A DNA stretch of 64,000 nt from Metopolophium dirhodum (lineage: Eukaryota > Arthropoda > Insecta > Hemiptera > Aphididae): positions 19,344,001 to 19,408,000 of the forward strand of contig NC_083562.1 in assembly GCF_019925205.1 (NCBI RefSeq), in the 5' to 3' direction. Below are positions 1-12,407 of this stretch, piece by piece. The notes beneath the pieces were generated by a model, which searched no databases, was not told the DNA's origin, and saw nothing but the letters and a program-made list of their open reading frames with translations. A program made the translations under genes and the position numbers. The stretch's first letter is position 1; every line of letters begins with the position of its first letter.

Positions 1-305
1 TTATACTCATATTTAGTTTCAAACAGATTTAGTAAGGCTTGGTGGCTTTTAAACCCTAATTTAAGACAGCTCTTTTGTCAAATATTGGGGAATGAAGTTG
101 CACACTCTGCACGCCCCATAGTTCCACCTATGATGACTATGTCGGTACGTAGGTAGGTATATAATATTATATATACATTATACGCACGGTTGGATTTGAA
201 CCACTGCACTATACCACAGACATTCGCACTGCACGATCGAAATGGGCATTGTTTGCAAGTTTTTTTTGTGTGATTTTTTACGGAATCCGTATTAATAAAC
301 TTGTC
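1..305. other. sequence downstream of RhoGAP100F
   Basis: No further coding exon was recognised. On the minus strand 182-235 contains a perfect B-box-like string (GGTTCAAATCC) but no foldable tRNA around it. No clear minus-strand AATAAA polyadenylation signal was found, which fits the possibility that the gene continues beyond the window edge. Confidence 0.4.
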
Positions 306-3300
306 CTAACCTGATTTAGGTGGCCAAATCTCTAATAAATATCGTAACACGTTCACGGGCTGTTGGAAATCGATTGGTTTTTCTTTCGCCTCGCTTTGGA
401 CCATTAATACAGGAGCTAGACATATAGACAAATTTTGTGCTGACATCTTGTTTCGCGGAGATTGCGACACGACAAGTGCCAGATGGTCCATAATATACGT
501 CAACGTAGCCTTTGTAAGAAAAAAACACATATTCAATGATAATGAAATAAGTTATTGTCTTTAAATGTCTACTATCATCGAGTTTAAATATATAATATGA
601 CATACTCTATTCAACTTTGGCAGGCAATCTAAAATCGATAACATCAATTTGGCGTTGGCCTGTGGATCGTCTGGCAACAATACCGTCAGCGCATCAAGAA
701 GCATTTGGTATAGACAACGAGTGAAGAGTGGTTCGGGAAGTTCTCTCAAATAGTCTTTTAAGACACCTAAAATCGAAAATATTAGAAATAAATAGTTTTA
801 TAATTATTGAATTGTTACTGTGTTTACCTGTGATTACGTTAATATCGGGCACGTTGTCAGGTGATAAATCCACAGTTCTCGGATTACGTTCGAAAGCTTC
901 TCGAAGAATCCGTTTCTTAGAAGCGGACCCACAAAGTCGATAAAGGCCAATAATGTCTAAGCCCCTACGTTCAACCTCTTCAATACACCTCCGAACAATG
1001 ACTGGTACGGATGCTGTAGCTGGTGCTTGTGCTAATGAAGATAGAGAACTGGAAATTGCGCCACTTTCACGAGTGACTACTGACTCGAGATCAATACCTT
1101 TATATTTTATTAAATATAGTTTAGAACCAGTTTTCAAATAATAATAACAGAAACGAACGTTATGAGATTAGTAATTCATTGAAGTACATACCAAATAGTC
1201 CAGCAGTTTTCGTTCTCGGCGGTAGCGTGGTTGAAGTTCTTAAAGTTTTTCTGATAAAAGTCTGATAAGGATCGGTGTGCCTTAACCGTAAATATAATGT
1301 ACCCCGAGGTTCAATTTTTAAAGCTAATTGATGTACGGGACTATCTCTAACTAAAGACGCCAGATGTACAGATCCTTTGTAGCATAACTTATGCCTATAT
1401 TGTTGGTCCCATGAGTATATTAAAAAGTCTAATTCTTTATTTGATAGTAGATCTAATTCGAATGTTTCATCCCAATCAAAGACAAGATCACCAGTACGCA
1501 CCACAGTTCTGGCTTTGTGCACGCGATCGCACTCCAAAACGCAATACAAGTCTCTCGAACTACCAGTGGCCGCCATAACTGTAAGAATTGTTTTTAAAAA
1601 TAATGTTCTAATGTACATAACTAGGTATATTAAATTATACAAACCATTTGTAGGTTGACCTGGTAATACGGTAGTGGGAGTCGCTCTGAGACCTCTGCCA
1701 GCCAGTAGATGCACCCACAATAAACCACTTATTGGTGGAGCATTGTCTATTGTAGTTTTTTCAAATTTGTATTTTAAGAACTCTATTTTCGAAAAAATAA
1801 ATATATATATATAACTTGAATAAAATATGTATTACAAGAAAAGTTTCATGGTTAGAAATTTACCAGCTGGATTAATTTCCAATACTCTAGCTCTGTCAGC
1901 TTGTAAATCTGAAGTGGACGATGGACTACGTCGACCTAAATGTTTAGCTTCAAGTTCTAAAAGATGTCGAATTCTTCTTAATGACGACGTTCTAGTATGT
2001 CTGTCTAATGTCGATGTTGTTGCTGAAGGTAATGCTGGAGATCCAAGACCTCTAAATGGTCTTAAATCTGCATTGGTTCCGGAATAACTCATCAATTCCG
2101 AATGCCTAGTTCTTTCTGGCAGGTTTTCAGCGCTAAATGTGAATCTTTGTACTTTTTGTTGTTTTAATGATGGATCGCAAACGTTACGTATACGATCATA
2201 AATAGCACTAGTCGATGGTGCTCTACTCATCCACGCTCTATATTCATCAGCTGTAAATACACTAGGAGAGCTAACTAATCGATTTTTGCGCCTCATTTGA
2301 AACTCGGGAGCACTAAGATTACCGTCACTATCTTCATGATCACTTAACAGAGAAGATGATATTTTTGGATTGTCCTGTGTATTGTATCGCCTCAAACTAC
2401 CTCTCAAGCTGTTGAATACATATTATAATTTGATAATAATATTTTAAATATAAATACACGTAAATGTAACATATTAACAAGTAATAAAAAATACAATATC
2501 GCGAACCTCGTGTTGAGAGATGAAAGTGGGGTTCGCGGGGTACGAATATCTCTTGGAAGCGAATTTGATCTTAAAGAATTACTTCTAGATATTGTGGAAC
2601 TGCCCTGCAATCTCGATATATTTGAAACACCTATAAATATTAATTTAAAAATAATTTAAGATTATTAAATTGTTACTTGAAATTTAGATCAAACCTGATA
2701 TTTGCGAAGAACCTCTATAGTAGTATGGAGATGTAGAAGTTACTTTGGTTGCTTCAGTGTCTGATGCATAATCTAGGTGTCTTGGTAATGTTCTAGACGA
2801 ACCTTGCGAGTATTGTGAAACTAAACGTGTACCGGATCCAGCGCCAGCACTACTTCTAAGTCCGGATCTCATTAGTGTTTGCGATTGTCGATATGGTCCT
2901 AAAACGATATTAATATGTATTTGGAAGTATGTATGAACTAAACACAATTTTTTTTTTTATGCACTTACTGTTTCCATAATCATATTCAGATCTAGGTAGA
3001 TACTGATCCGAACCAGATCTTGGAATATTATTACGGCGATATTGTTGCTGTGTAGTTGTTGCTGACATTCTTCTGCCAGTTGAGGATTGTCCACCTGGAC
3101 AAAATGGATGTACCTTTTCAGCTAATGATTCTAAAGTTTTAGGATATGCTTTATCGAATGGCTGAAAATGCTGAGATTTGGGTTGTTCATTAGAAACTGG
3201 AGGATGAGGAGGCTGATACGACCAATTATTACGACGATCCAACTGAAAAATAATGTAAGTTTTAGAATATAGTGAATTATTTTTAGTTAATCATAGAAAA

Positions 3301-5240
3301 GTTAACATGCATACCGTAGATGTTTGTCTTCTTGACTCCGGAGGTCGTGAATTGTAGTAAAGATCCCCAGAAATATCGCCATTTGAATCCAAGGCAAGTT
3401 GAGATTGTGATCTTCCTCTAGATTCTCTACGTCGTTGTTCGTGCATGTTTTCTTTATTTCTTTGATTTACTCTACTATTATATTAAATTTAATCTTAGTT
3501 TAATTTTTCTATAACCTTATTATAGAGCATATTATAACCTACGTTATATTATTTCATGAATATATTAGGAATCACTAAATTGTGACTTATCTGGTTAGTC
3601 TCGACAAAAATAAATTATTAATTATTAATTGGTTTTTTTAATGTATTTGTTTCATAATTAATTTTAACTAACTGTTATTATATATTAATTATCTATTTTG
3701 ATATTATATTATTTTGGTTTATTAATAACATTAATATAAATTATGATTCAATTTTATTGTCCCTTTAAATATATACTTTTAGTGATTTTTACTCCACATA
3801 TTTATATAATGTTTACTTTAAACTACTAAAACGTTGATTACTATGTGACCGCCGGCGGTATAATTCTCAAATTGTATAGTTTTGCAACCGCCGGCACCCA
3901 TAAATGAGTATAGTTTTATATTATTAATTTTTTCAAAACGCTACAATAATGTACTAAAAAAAGCACAGTGGCGTAGTGGGAATAATTACAATTTTTTTGA
4001 TGTAATAAACATATTATTATTTTTTTAATATATATATTTTTAAACGTTTTTTTCAAATACAATGGTGTATACAAATTTGAAATGACATGGAAAAATATGC
4101 TTGACATGTCGATATTGTGTGACCGCCGGCGGTCACATGACAGTCAACGTGTTAAAAAATATTTTTATGATCTAAATATTATTTAGATATTACATATAGT
4201 AGTATATTAAATGTTCTCACCCTGTAGTCATATATGATTTCATATGCATATCATCATCGTCATCATCGTGTTGGTCATCTGATTCCCTACTAAGATCCTT
4301 TTTAATCACAACAACCGGAGGTTGGTGACTAGGCATGGCAGAAGCCAATGAAGCATTGACTGAAGCTCGATGAATACCTCTTGTTTGTCTTAAAGCCAAT
4401 ACCAGTCGTCTAGGTATTGACATAATTATCACAACCTCGTCTACGGCTTTTCTTGTAACGTCAACTAGGTTTACAGCTAATACTTCATCACCAACCTAAA
4501 TATTATAAAAATTTAAAACACGTGTTTTTATATTTTATAGTATAATATATATTTTTATTTAATTTTTTTTTTTAGCATAATATGTGAAGTTATTTATTTT
4601 ATATTAATTGTAAGATTGTTTACCTGTATGCATCCACTATTATATACTGCTGACTCTAGAGCTAATCTAGAAATGAATAGACCATCGTGACGATTTATAC
4701 CGTTACCTTCCCGAATGTACAACCCTAAAGTTTGTCCAGGTCTCTTTATTATCTCAACTAGATTAACTATATGGTTAGAATCCTATAATAACATTTAAAT
4801 CATGTTATAAATTAATATTTATAATCTTTTAATAAATACACTTTTAACTTACTTGAAGCATGAGAAATTTTTTAGCCGCATCTGTAGCAGTTTTAGTGAG
4901 GTGAATTCTCGGGTCCAGTATTCGGACAACCATTTCACCTCTACGTTGTACTGCATCAAGTGCCGCTGCTGTAGTTGCATCATACTCATTTTCAATGGTG
5001 TCGATTAATCGAAAATCTTCTTTACTAATTCCACTTAACTAAAAATTAAAAATTAATACTTAAATACTGTTGTGAATACTAAATAGTAAATTTCAAATAT
5101 ACTAAATCTTAAAATTGAATTACTTTTCGAAAATCACTCTGTAAGACCACTGGCAGTGCATCTTTAGTTTTTGTCCCAGCGGGCAATGGCTGTTGGCCAT
5201 GTCTGGATGTTGTGGCCAAGTCTTGAGCTCGATCACGGCC
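306..5240 (-). CDS. RhoGAP100F: RhoGAP100F / syd-1 (SYDE family): PDZ-C2-RhoGAP synapse organiser, N-terminus unresolved
   Basis: Minus-strand exons, all with AG/GT borders and matching phase: 5124-5240, 4853-5038, 4624-4782, 4221-4495, 3315-3474, 2969-3242, 2695-2898, 2507-2630, 1864-2408, 1645-1782, 1192-1578, 828-1097, 606-766, 306-509. They give 1067 residues. Visible in order: a conserved N-terminal block (LSGISKEDF), a PDZ domain (GQTLGLYIREGNG ... VGDEVLAVN), a long Ser/Pro/Arg linker with blocks conserved in the fly protein (TLESLAEKVHPF, DYASDTEAT, TADEYRAWMSRAPS), a C2 domain (LLWVHLLAGRGLR ... DWDETFELDL) and a RhoGAP domain. The arginine finger sits in GLYRLCGS, at residue 910 of the window model. 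In flies and worms the family acts with Liprin-alpha and Neurexin at presynaptic active zones. The frame stops just after the GAP domain (IWPPKSG), much earlier than in the fly protein. CAG|GTTAGG at that stop could instead be a splice donor to exons outside the window. Confidence 0.93.
3830..4151. mobile_element. piggyBac-like MITE with GC-rich terminal inverted repeats, in a RhoGAP100F intron
   Basis: The left end reads AACGTTGATTACTATGTGAC followed by CGCCGGCGGT. The reverse complement of the right end reads CACGTTGACTGTCATGTGAC followed by the same CGCCGGCGGT. The right flank is TTAA; the left is CTAA, a one-base departure. An extra internal ACCGCCGGC copy lies near 3888. There is no coding capacity. 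TTAA flanks and a CACGTTGACTG-type tip are typical of piggyBac derivatives. The element lies inside the intron between exons 3315-3474 and 4221-4495. Confidence 0.7.
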
Positions 5241-5695
5241 CTAAGAAAAAACACAAATTTAACGCGTGGTATATCTACTTATTATTTTTAAAATGTTGAA
5301 TGATATTTGTACAAATACATCGAACTAATAGCATATTATATTTTAAATGTGTGTTAACTATGACCTCAACTCATATTTACTATCGTTTATCCGTATATAA
5401 ATAATAATTTATATTTACTAAAGCTAATTAATAACTAATGGTAATAATTTTGGGTAGACCAATCGTAATGTTTGACCTTATTTTGTTACCAACAATTCTG
5501 TTCTATCTTTGATCGCTCTTTGACCGAAGTAATATTTATATAATATCATATAATATAGGGCTGTGTCGAACGTGTCGTTTACGCGATTCATACGTTTGCA
5601 CGATGATTGCGTGTACCGTATATGATATACATGCAAAACGATTATACATACATATTACATATACTATATACATTTTATATAGCATCATCACCGAC

Positions 5696-5743
5696 CTTTC
5701 TCGATATGAAGAAGCATCCCGAACTTGAGTCTCTGTCACACAT
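5696..5743 (-). CDS. candidate first coding exon of RhoGAP100F
   Basis: A 48-nt open stretch begins with ATG at 5743, has an in-frame stop just upstream, and encodes MCDRDSSSGCFFISRK. It ends in phase 0, which is what the exon at 5240 needs. The splice donor would be AAG|GTCGGT, which is weak. It lies at the edge of a CpG-rich stretch that looks like a promoter. This is inference from phase and position only; the true N-terminal exons could lie further upstream. Confidence 0.3.
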
Positions 5744-6620
5744 TTGCAACGATTATTCGTCTAGTCGTATGTATACATTACACTGAGTCGGTGCGCTGTA
5801 ATCATATTATGCGAGCAGTAGCTGCAGATGATGTCTGTTACATACGCGTCATTTGTTTTCCTGTAACGGTGATTTTATCTTTAACCCGGATGAAAACATA
5901 AAACGCTATACCGTCGACCTGCCGGGGAACGTGTACGCACCGTGGAAAAATGATTTTTCCAGGACGCCCATCCAACAGTGCTCCGTTTTACACAGGGACT
6001 GTACGCTTGCGTATAGACACGACCCCCGTACGGTATTTATCGTGCCCGTACGATATATTTCTATTGTCATGCGCGTCGGCACACGAACGCACCCGTGGAG
6101 GGTTTGAGAGTTTTGTACGAATATTATATTGCCGTTCGATGTACGATGCCGTAAACTACACAATAATAATAATACATAACAATAATTTATACGCGAGCCG
6201 TGAACGAAACAAATCTACACACGACCGCGAGGTCGAGGATTGTAGTAGTTGTTATATCATAATTTACGGTGTTTACGCGTAAAACCGTGTGTGTAAATCT
6301 GTCGCTCCGACGTTGGCAACGTCTGGAAAAGTGTACACAATATGTATATATATAATGTTGCTACCCTTGGACCAATACTACTACTACTAATACTACTACT
6401 ACAACTTCTACTACTGGTGCTGCTCGTGAGAGGTGGTGCGCGTGGTGTGCATAACGTAGTAAAACGCGAGGGTGTGCGTACTCGGAAAACTGACGTACAC
6501 GGCGAATATGGGTCAATGAAAAGCGGGCCCGGGGGGGAGGAGATCACGACTCCATTCAATACCTGCGAGGCCCATCAATTAAAACCGACGTGTGCCTTTT
6601 GACATATCATAATAATATAT
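5744..6620 (-). promoter_or_regulatory. CpG-rich stretch, likely promoter/leader region of RhoGAP100F
   Basis: The sequence here is clearly richer in CG dinucleotides (ACGCG, CGTCG, GCCCGTACG) than the flanking AT-rich DNA. It lies immediately upstream of the first supported exons of the minus-strand RhoGAP100F gene. The open frames in it have no recognisable protein features and look accidental. No clear TATA box or initiator was identified. Confidence 0.35.
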
Positions 6621-6930
6621 AATATAATATGCCTCCGTCGTATATCTACTCAGTACTCTATATTATGTATACCGGCTGGTCATAACATTTTAACGTACTG
6701 CGCATCGTTAAGTTTGCAGTGTTTTATGCGATGGCTGCTGCGGCATCGCATGCTGTTCGCGATATAGGTATATATGTATAATAAAACACCAACAGAGTTG
6801 GCAGACTGGCAAGAAACTTTGCCGTTTTTCTGCCGGGAAACTTTTGTAATAATTGGATCGTAAAAGTTGGCCGGCATCACACAGCGCGTATTGGTTTACC
6901 TCCATTGGTTCAATCTATAATACGGGTGAT

Positions 6931-6964
<34 letters not shown>
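6931..6964. repeat. (GT)n microsatellite
   Basis: A near-perfect run of GT dinucleotides about 34 bp long, followed by GGGTTGTCG. It lies between the RhoGAP100F and ZDHHC17 genes. Confidence 0.95.
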
Positions 6965-6967
<3 letters not shown>

Positions 6968-8129
6968 TGTCGTCAGTCGTGTATTTGCCGAGCACACCTG
7001 AGGGGTAGACTGGTAGAGCCGTAGAGGTATATAGTTAGGTAGGTACTGATGAGATCAATATAACGTTTTACTATAAAATGTGTTATTAACATTTTATTAT
7101 TTTATGTAAATACTACGATGCTTAAATATTATTATTTACTATTCACTTATTCAGTATACTATGTATACTTATATTTTTTTTTCGTACTTTCATACTTTCA
7201 TTTATACATAAACAAAGTCTATAAAAGTGTGAAATAACTGTACAAGTGTGTACTGTATTTTATTTTATTGTATATAGTTAAATAAGGCCATGCTACTAAA
7301 CGGTTACTACCTGCAGCACAGCTTCCAAAAATATGTGTTGTAATAGTAGTGATTCATAATACATAGTATCAAATTGTAGTGGATAAACATTTTGATTTTA
7401 ACTCCGAGGGTGAATAGAAATGTATTCAGTACATTACACATATTAATATATTGTGTATACAGACTAATACTTCAAGTATTAAAACTATTCAAATCCTTTG
7501 ATTTACAAATATCCATCAGAATGTATTTCTATCTATTTGTGGACTAATTAAATATATGGAAGGATAATATAATTAACTATGCGTACTTAAGATTTTAATA
7601 AGTATAAAAATTAAAACAAGATATTATTATACAGAATTTCAAAAAAAAAAAACTTAAAAATAAATATTTAATCAATATAATATTTTAATATACCTATATT
7701 GCTGAAACTAAACAGTTACGACTTTATACTAGTTAAAAATTATATGAAGTATACCTACCTAAAGTATACCTAATAACAGTTATATCAAAAGTTTAATAAT
7801 ATGCTTAATGCCTTAATGTAATTTTAGACTCTATATGATGAATGTAATAGTTACTCATCGATGTGTGTTCTTTTTTCTGCATATCATCAACTTTTGGTAG
7901 AGTAACAATGCTTCAATCATAAACTTTGAGAGTGGTTTGAGGTTTCTAGTATCAAATTGGATCTAGCTTGTATTTTGGGTTGTGGGAAGAGGTTGTCAAA
8001 ATTCACAGAACATTTCTCACTAAATAATCGGGAAAATGATAGGTATTTGTTTGTGCAGGATTTATTAAATAGTTTGATAACTTTAATTCAACTCAGGTTA
8101 AAATCTATTAAAAAACTACGGAAAACAGG

Positions 8130-8340
8130 AATATTTTAACGCAACACTGTTTTTCGATAAAATCGATTTTGTTGTAATTCAAACTCATAGTTGCTTAATT
8201 TTTTTTCGAAATATTTATATTTGCATACTCTAGACATACTCTAAAATATTTTGGCTCATTTTAAGCTATTTATAGACAATTTAAAATTGTCCACTATTTT
8301 AGTTTTTTTTTCGATTCACTTTTGCCAGAACCCTATAATT
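8130..8340 (+). repeat. fragment of the dispersed TIR repeat family
   Basis: Strings such as AAAATCGATTTTGTTGTAATTC, TATTTTGGCTCATTTTAAGC and the following poly-T stretch match, with divergence, the internal part of the copies at 22062 and 41693. Both ends are missing. Confidence 0.55.
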
Positions 8341-10388
8341 TTTATTCACACCGTTCTAATGTACATTGGTATTTACTAATAACAATAATATATGGAATAA
8401 TATTATAATAATTATTAAATATAGTAATTAATTTGGTTTAGGTTCACATATAATTAATAATATATAGTATTTTAATTATATACGAGTATAAATCAAGAGA
8501 ACTATCACATTATTGGTACAAATCTTCGGATTTTCACCAACACTGATTGTTTATCCTAAGATTTGTCAAATCTCGTTTGTAAAAGTCAAAACTACAAAAA
8601 TCAATCGGGGTTTGATTAAACTATTTGTGTTCCTAGGTTTTACCGAAATCAATCTGTAAACGTCCGAAATTCAATTTGAACCTAACCTAACCGGTAAATC
8701 ATATTATAGGTTTTATCAGTATTCGTACTATCACGTTAATACCTTACCCGGGCTACCATATTTATAATTACATACCATTTCTATAAGTATGGTATACTTT
8801 TATAGTATTATGCATTATACCTGGGTATCTACTATTCAGTTTTTTATATAAATTTGGTATATACTATATTGTATAATATTACATAGTAGATATTATAATG
8901 TAAACTGCTCAAGTAAAGGTAGGGTACCTACCCATTACCCGTACTCATACGTAATATAATATAATAAATGCCTATAGTAATTTCATGAATACCAGTTAAT
9001 TTGCTATATTTAACTCAAGTGAAACGAGGTCTACTTTAGTCCTTAACCACTTTATAATGCAGTATTTATAATATTTTACCTACTATAAAAAAAGTTTATT
9101 ACACCTACTAGTATCAATTATTACTGATCACTAAGTCACAATATAATTCCCTGCAGTTTATAAGGTAATATAGCTACATGTAGGTCATTATGCAGGCCGC
9201 AGGAGTGGTGGTTGATATATACATTATATATTATCTATGTAGGAAGGAGCGTGCTACAGGTTAAACAGTTATACCTACCTTACCTCTAGTAACTACTAAT
9301 TGTATTGCTTTATGTATCGTTGTGACTCCTATTTTGGGACAGTACAACCAGTAAGACTTTAATATATACATTATAATATTTGCGAAAATTCCACCTAACA
9401 AATGTTGCCCGACTCTGTTCCTCCAATCTCCTAACCCCATAAACCAAAACAGTCTACATGCTATAGCATTGAATACAATATATACTCAATGATACATTGA
9501 CACTAGTGCATAGATAACCATCCCCATTCCCCAGTTACCATTGACTACAAACACTACATTTTAGTTGTATTTAGAACATAGGTAATAAACAATAATAATA
9601 TAATATACTATCATATCAATGTTAAATAGGTAATTTAATTCAAGAGTGAAGAAAAAATGTAATGATTAAGATAATGATTTTTTTTTTATCATATTTTTAT
9701 TATTTATTTCGTGTAGAAGAAGTATAGGTACTCAAAAAGTTTCATGCAGCATAGACGTACAGTTATATAAATTGGAAATCAAGTCTGGATAATATTCATC
9801 ATAATGTCTGGACATTGATGATAACTATAACTGATAAGTCATTTTTCAAATTTTTCATTATAGTTGCTCAAAAACTACTGACAAACGTTGAACAATTTTG
9901 AAGTAATATAAGTAAACGTGATATTAAACGGAATCCGGTCGGAAACGTTTTTAAAATGATTTATGGTTGCTTTTCTAAACTAATATCAACAACAAAACAG
10001 TAAAAGTCTATAATCTGCACCTATAGCTGAGCGAATGACGAAATGAGCAGACGAGTTCTCACTGGCCAACTCCACTATTTTGTATCTTGCTCGTCTTTTT
10101 ATATTGACATAGGTAACGATGATAGTCTAAGATTTTGCTTATGCAATACAATATGTATATACAATACCTTGATGCATGATTGCAATACTGGTTTTATCTA
10201 GAGATTAAAAAACCTAGGTAGATAATCTATGATTCAGATTTTATATCGTAAAGCAACATTTTCAATCAATGTATGCAAGTGATTAGATTTGATTATTTAA
10301 CTAAAATAATATTGGAATTTGGAATCACTACTCGGTTTTCGTAAATTATTTTCTATTTCAGTATTTAAAAATATTCTTATTATTATAT

Positions 10389-10487
10389 TATTTATCTAGA
10401 TAAATTACCACTGATAACCATTACATTTATCTAGATGAGATAATTATTTTTATCTAGATAAAATTATCTAGATGATTCCCAACACTG
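10389..10487. mobile_element. hAT-like terminal fragment with subterminal TATCTAGATA repeats
   Basis: Four TATCTAGAT(A) palindromes occur within about 85 bp, followed by GATTCCCAACACTG. The reverse complement of that tip (CAGTGTTGGGAATC) resembles a hAT terminus. No matching opposite end or target duplication was found, so this is treated as one end of a truncated element. Confidence 0.4.
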
Positions 10488-11739
10488 ATCTTCAGTCCAT
10501 ATAGCTTATTTAATTATTATTATTATTTATTAGTGTAAATTACGTATGGACTATGGAGTATTTAATAGATGCATAACGTATTATGATAGTACTGAAAGTT
10601 TACGACTCATACACTACTCTTAAAGTCTTAAGCCCAAATAGGCACTAATACTACATAGACTTTTTTTTTCCGAACAATATAATATGAATTTCAAGTATTA
10701 TACTCTAGTACAATATTGGTTATATCACCTCCATCAAGCAAAGCTATTGTTGTAAAATTTGATACATTACAAATATTGAGATTTAAGTAAGCATTTTAGT
10801 ATTTAAAGTTATAACCTCTCACTAAATTATAGATCTGAGATAATCAAATTTGTATTAATAAACTGTTTCAAATGATTATAATATGTGCTATAGCCTATAG
10901 TTATAAAAATGTATACTAAATTGCCTACATGAATTAATTGCAGTAGGTAGGTATTTAAACTACTATTATAACTTCTAAAAGAAGTCTTGTAAAGAATACT
11001 TTTATTTTGTATTCAGAATATGTATTTGAAATTTGAATAAATGAGTATTAAAGTATTCCGAGTACGCATTCGAACACATTTAAAAAAATATATTATTCTG
11101 TATACATATTTGAATATTTTTTCGAGTATTCGAATAGGTACTATTAAACTATTTAATATTTTTTCCCCCGCAATAATATTCGTCAGTTTTGGAATGTTTG
11201 GAAATTAACGTGTAATAGAAATTTGTAATAGAAACATTTGTTTGATCACAAATAAAAACTATTTTTTGAGTTCAAAAAAAGTATTTTTTAGTAAATAAAA
11301 AAATACAACATTTTTTTTTCGTATAGGTATCATTTACTATCTGGTACTATAACTAGTAACTTCTAACTACTAATATTATTATTTATTAGTATTATTTATT
11401 ACCACTATTCTATTTCTATAATACTACTACTCTGCAGTGCCGTAACTTTTTATATTTATCGGCGGTATGATTGGATGACCACCCCACCTCCCCATAAGCA
11501 TGCCCATGGGTGCAAACATAATATTGTACTCATCCCAGTCAAAATATAATTTTTAAATTATCGGATTGGTATGCGTCAAAACACAGTTGTACTCTGTATA
11601 AAAAATTTCAGTAGGTACATTAAGTCATAATAATATAATATGGATTGTATTTAAAATCAAACCGATAGGCTCAGTACGACTTAACGGCCCTAATAGTAAT
11701 CACCCCGGTAGAGATGGTCGGTAGTTGCGGCAACATTAC

Positions 11740-12312
11740 TACTACACTACTACACGTGCATGGTTCCCATGTGTGCGACAACGTTTGTCAAGTGATATAT
11801 AGGGTGGTATAAGGGGTGGCTTGCGTTTGTGGTGGATACGAAAAATGCCGCGATTCCGAAATTGGGTCAGAGCTACGACGTCACGATCGATATAGACGGC
11901 AGAATGTATGCACGCACGCCCTCTTAATATCAACCGCGGTACTAGACAGTGCACTGCAGTCCGCCTTATCAACACAACAACAAATCACTATCAGTCTCGT
12001 CTCGCAGCCTGTGTTTCGTTCAAAAACCTCTCGGCTCTCGGTCAGTAGAGTCCGTTTGGATAACTACCGACTGCTTACTTGCGAAGTTACCGATTGGAAG
12101 TTATTCGTCCGGTTGTTTATTAATTATTAACAGTGGATCTCGTCGTCCGCCGTTGTAATCCGTTAATACTTCACGTGTGTACGAAAATCAGTCAATCAAT
12201 GCGTACCTACTCGAGAGAATGAATACATAATACTATAACTCGGGGTTGGCACCCGACGTTCCGAATACTTGGAACTCGCTCATCAATATGTACCGATGAT
12301 ATAGACCGCTAG
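11740..12312 (+). promoter_or_regulatory. CpG-rich promoter and non-coding first exon of ZDHHC17
   Basis: A CG-dinucleotide-rich stretch stands out from AT-rich flanks and ends in a strong splice donor CGCTAG|GTAAGT at 12312/12313. The intron 12313-12406 ends TTTTTACAG just before the start codon at 12408. The open frames in this leader (for example around 11816-12158) have no protein signature and are interpreted as untranslated. The exact transcription start is not visible. Confidence 0.6.
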
Positions 12313-12407
12313 GTAAGTGTACATGAAAATCGAATCGTAGATATTCCTACCGTCTGGTCTGCACAAGTTTTCATTGTTCCTTGACAATTTTACAGCATTT
12401 TTACAGA

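Larger units (their letters stand above)
6965..11700. other. AT-rich intergenic region between RhoGAP100F and ZDHHC17
   Basis: No exon with convincing coding character was found. The region is AT-rich with stop codons in all frames. It contains a decayed piece of the dispersed TIR family (about 8130-8340), a segment with clustered TATCTAGATA palindromes (10389-10487) and a stretch with repeated GTATTCGAATA-like motifs (about 11000-11170). Confidence 0.6.

Noticed and set aside
182..235. tRNA-like B-box GGTTCAAATCC on the minus strand
   Set aside because: No A box at the right distance, no acceptor-stem pairing and no cloverleaf could be drawn; probably chance or a SINE scrap.
5853..6602. Several open frames in the CpG-rich region upstream of RhoGAP100F
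   Set aside because: Overlapping frames on both strands, low-complexity Leu/Thr/Ser runs from TAC/ACT repeats and no family features; explained by reduced stop frequency in GC-rich DNA.
11816..12158. Open frames upstream of ZDHHC17
   Set aside because: They sit in the non-coding leader exon that ends at the 12312 donor, and show no protein signature.
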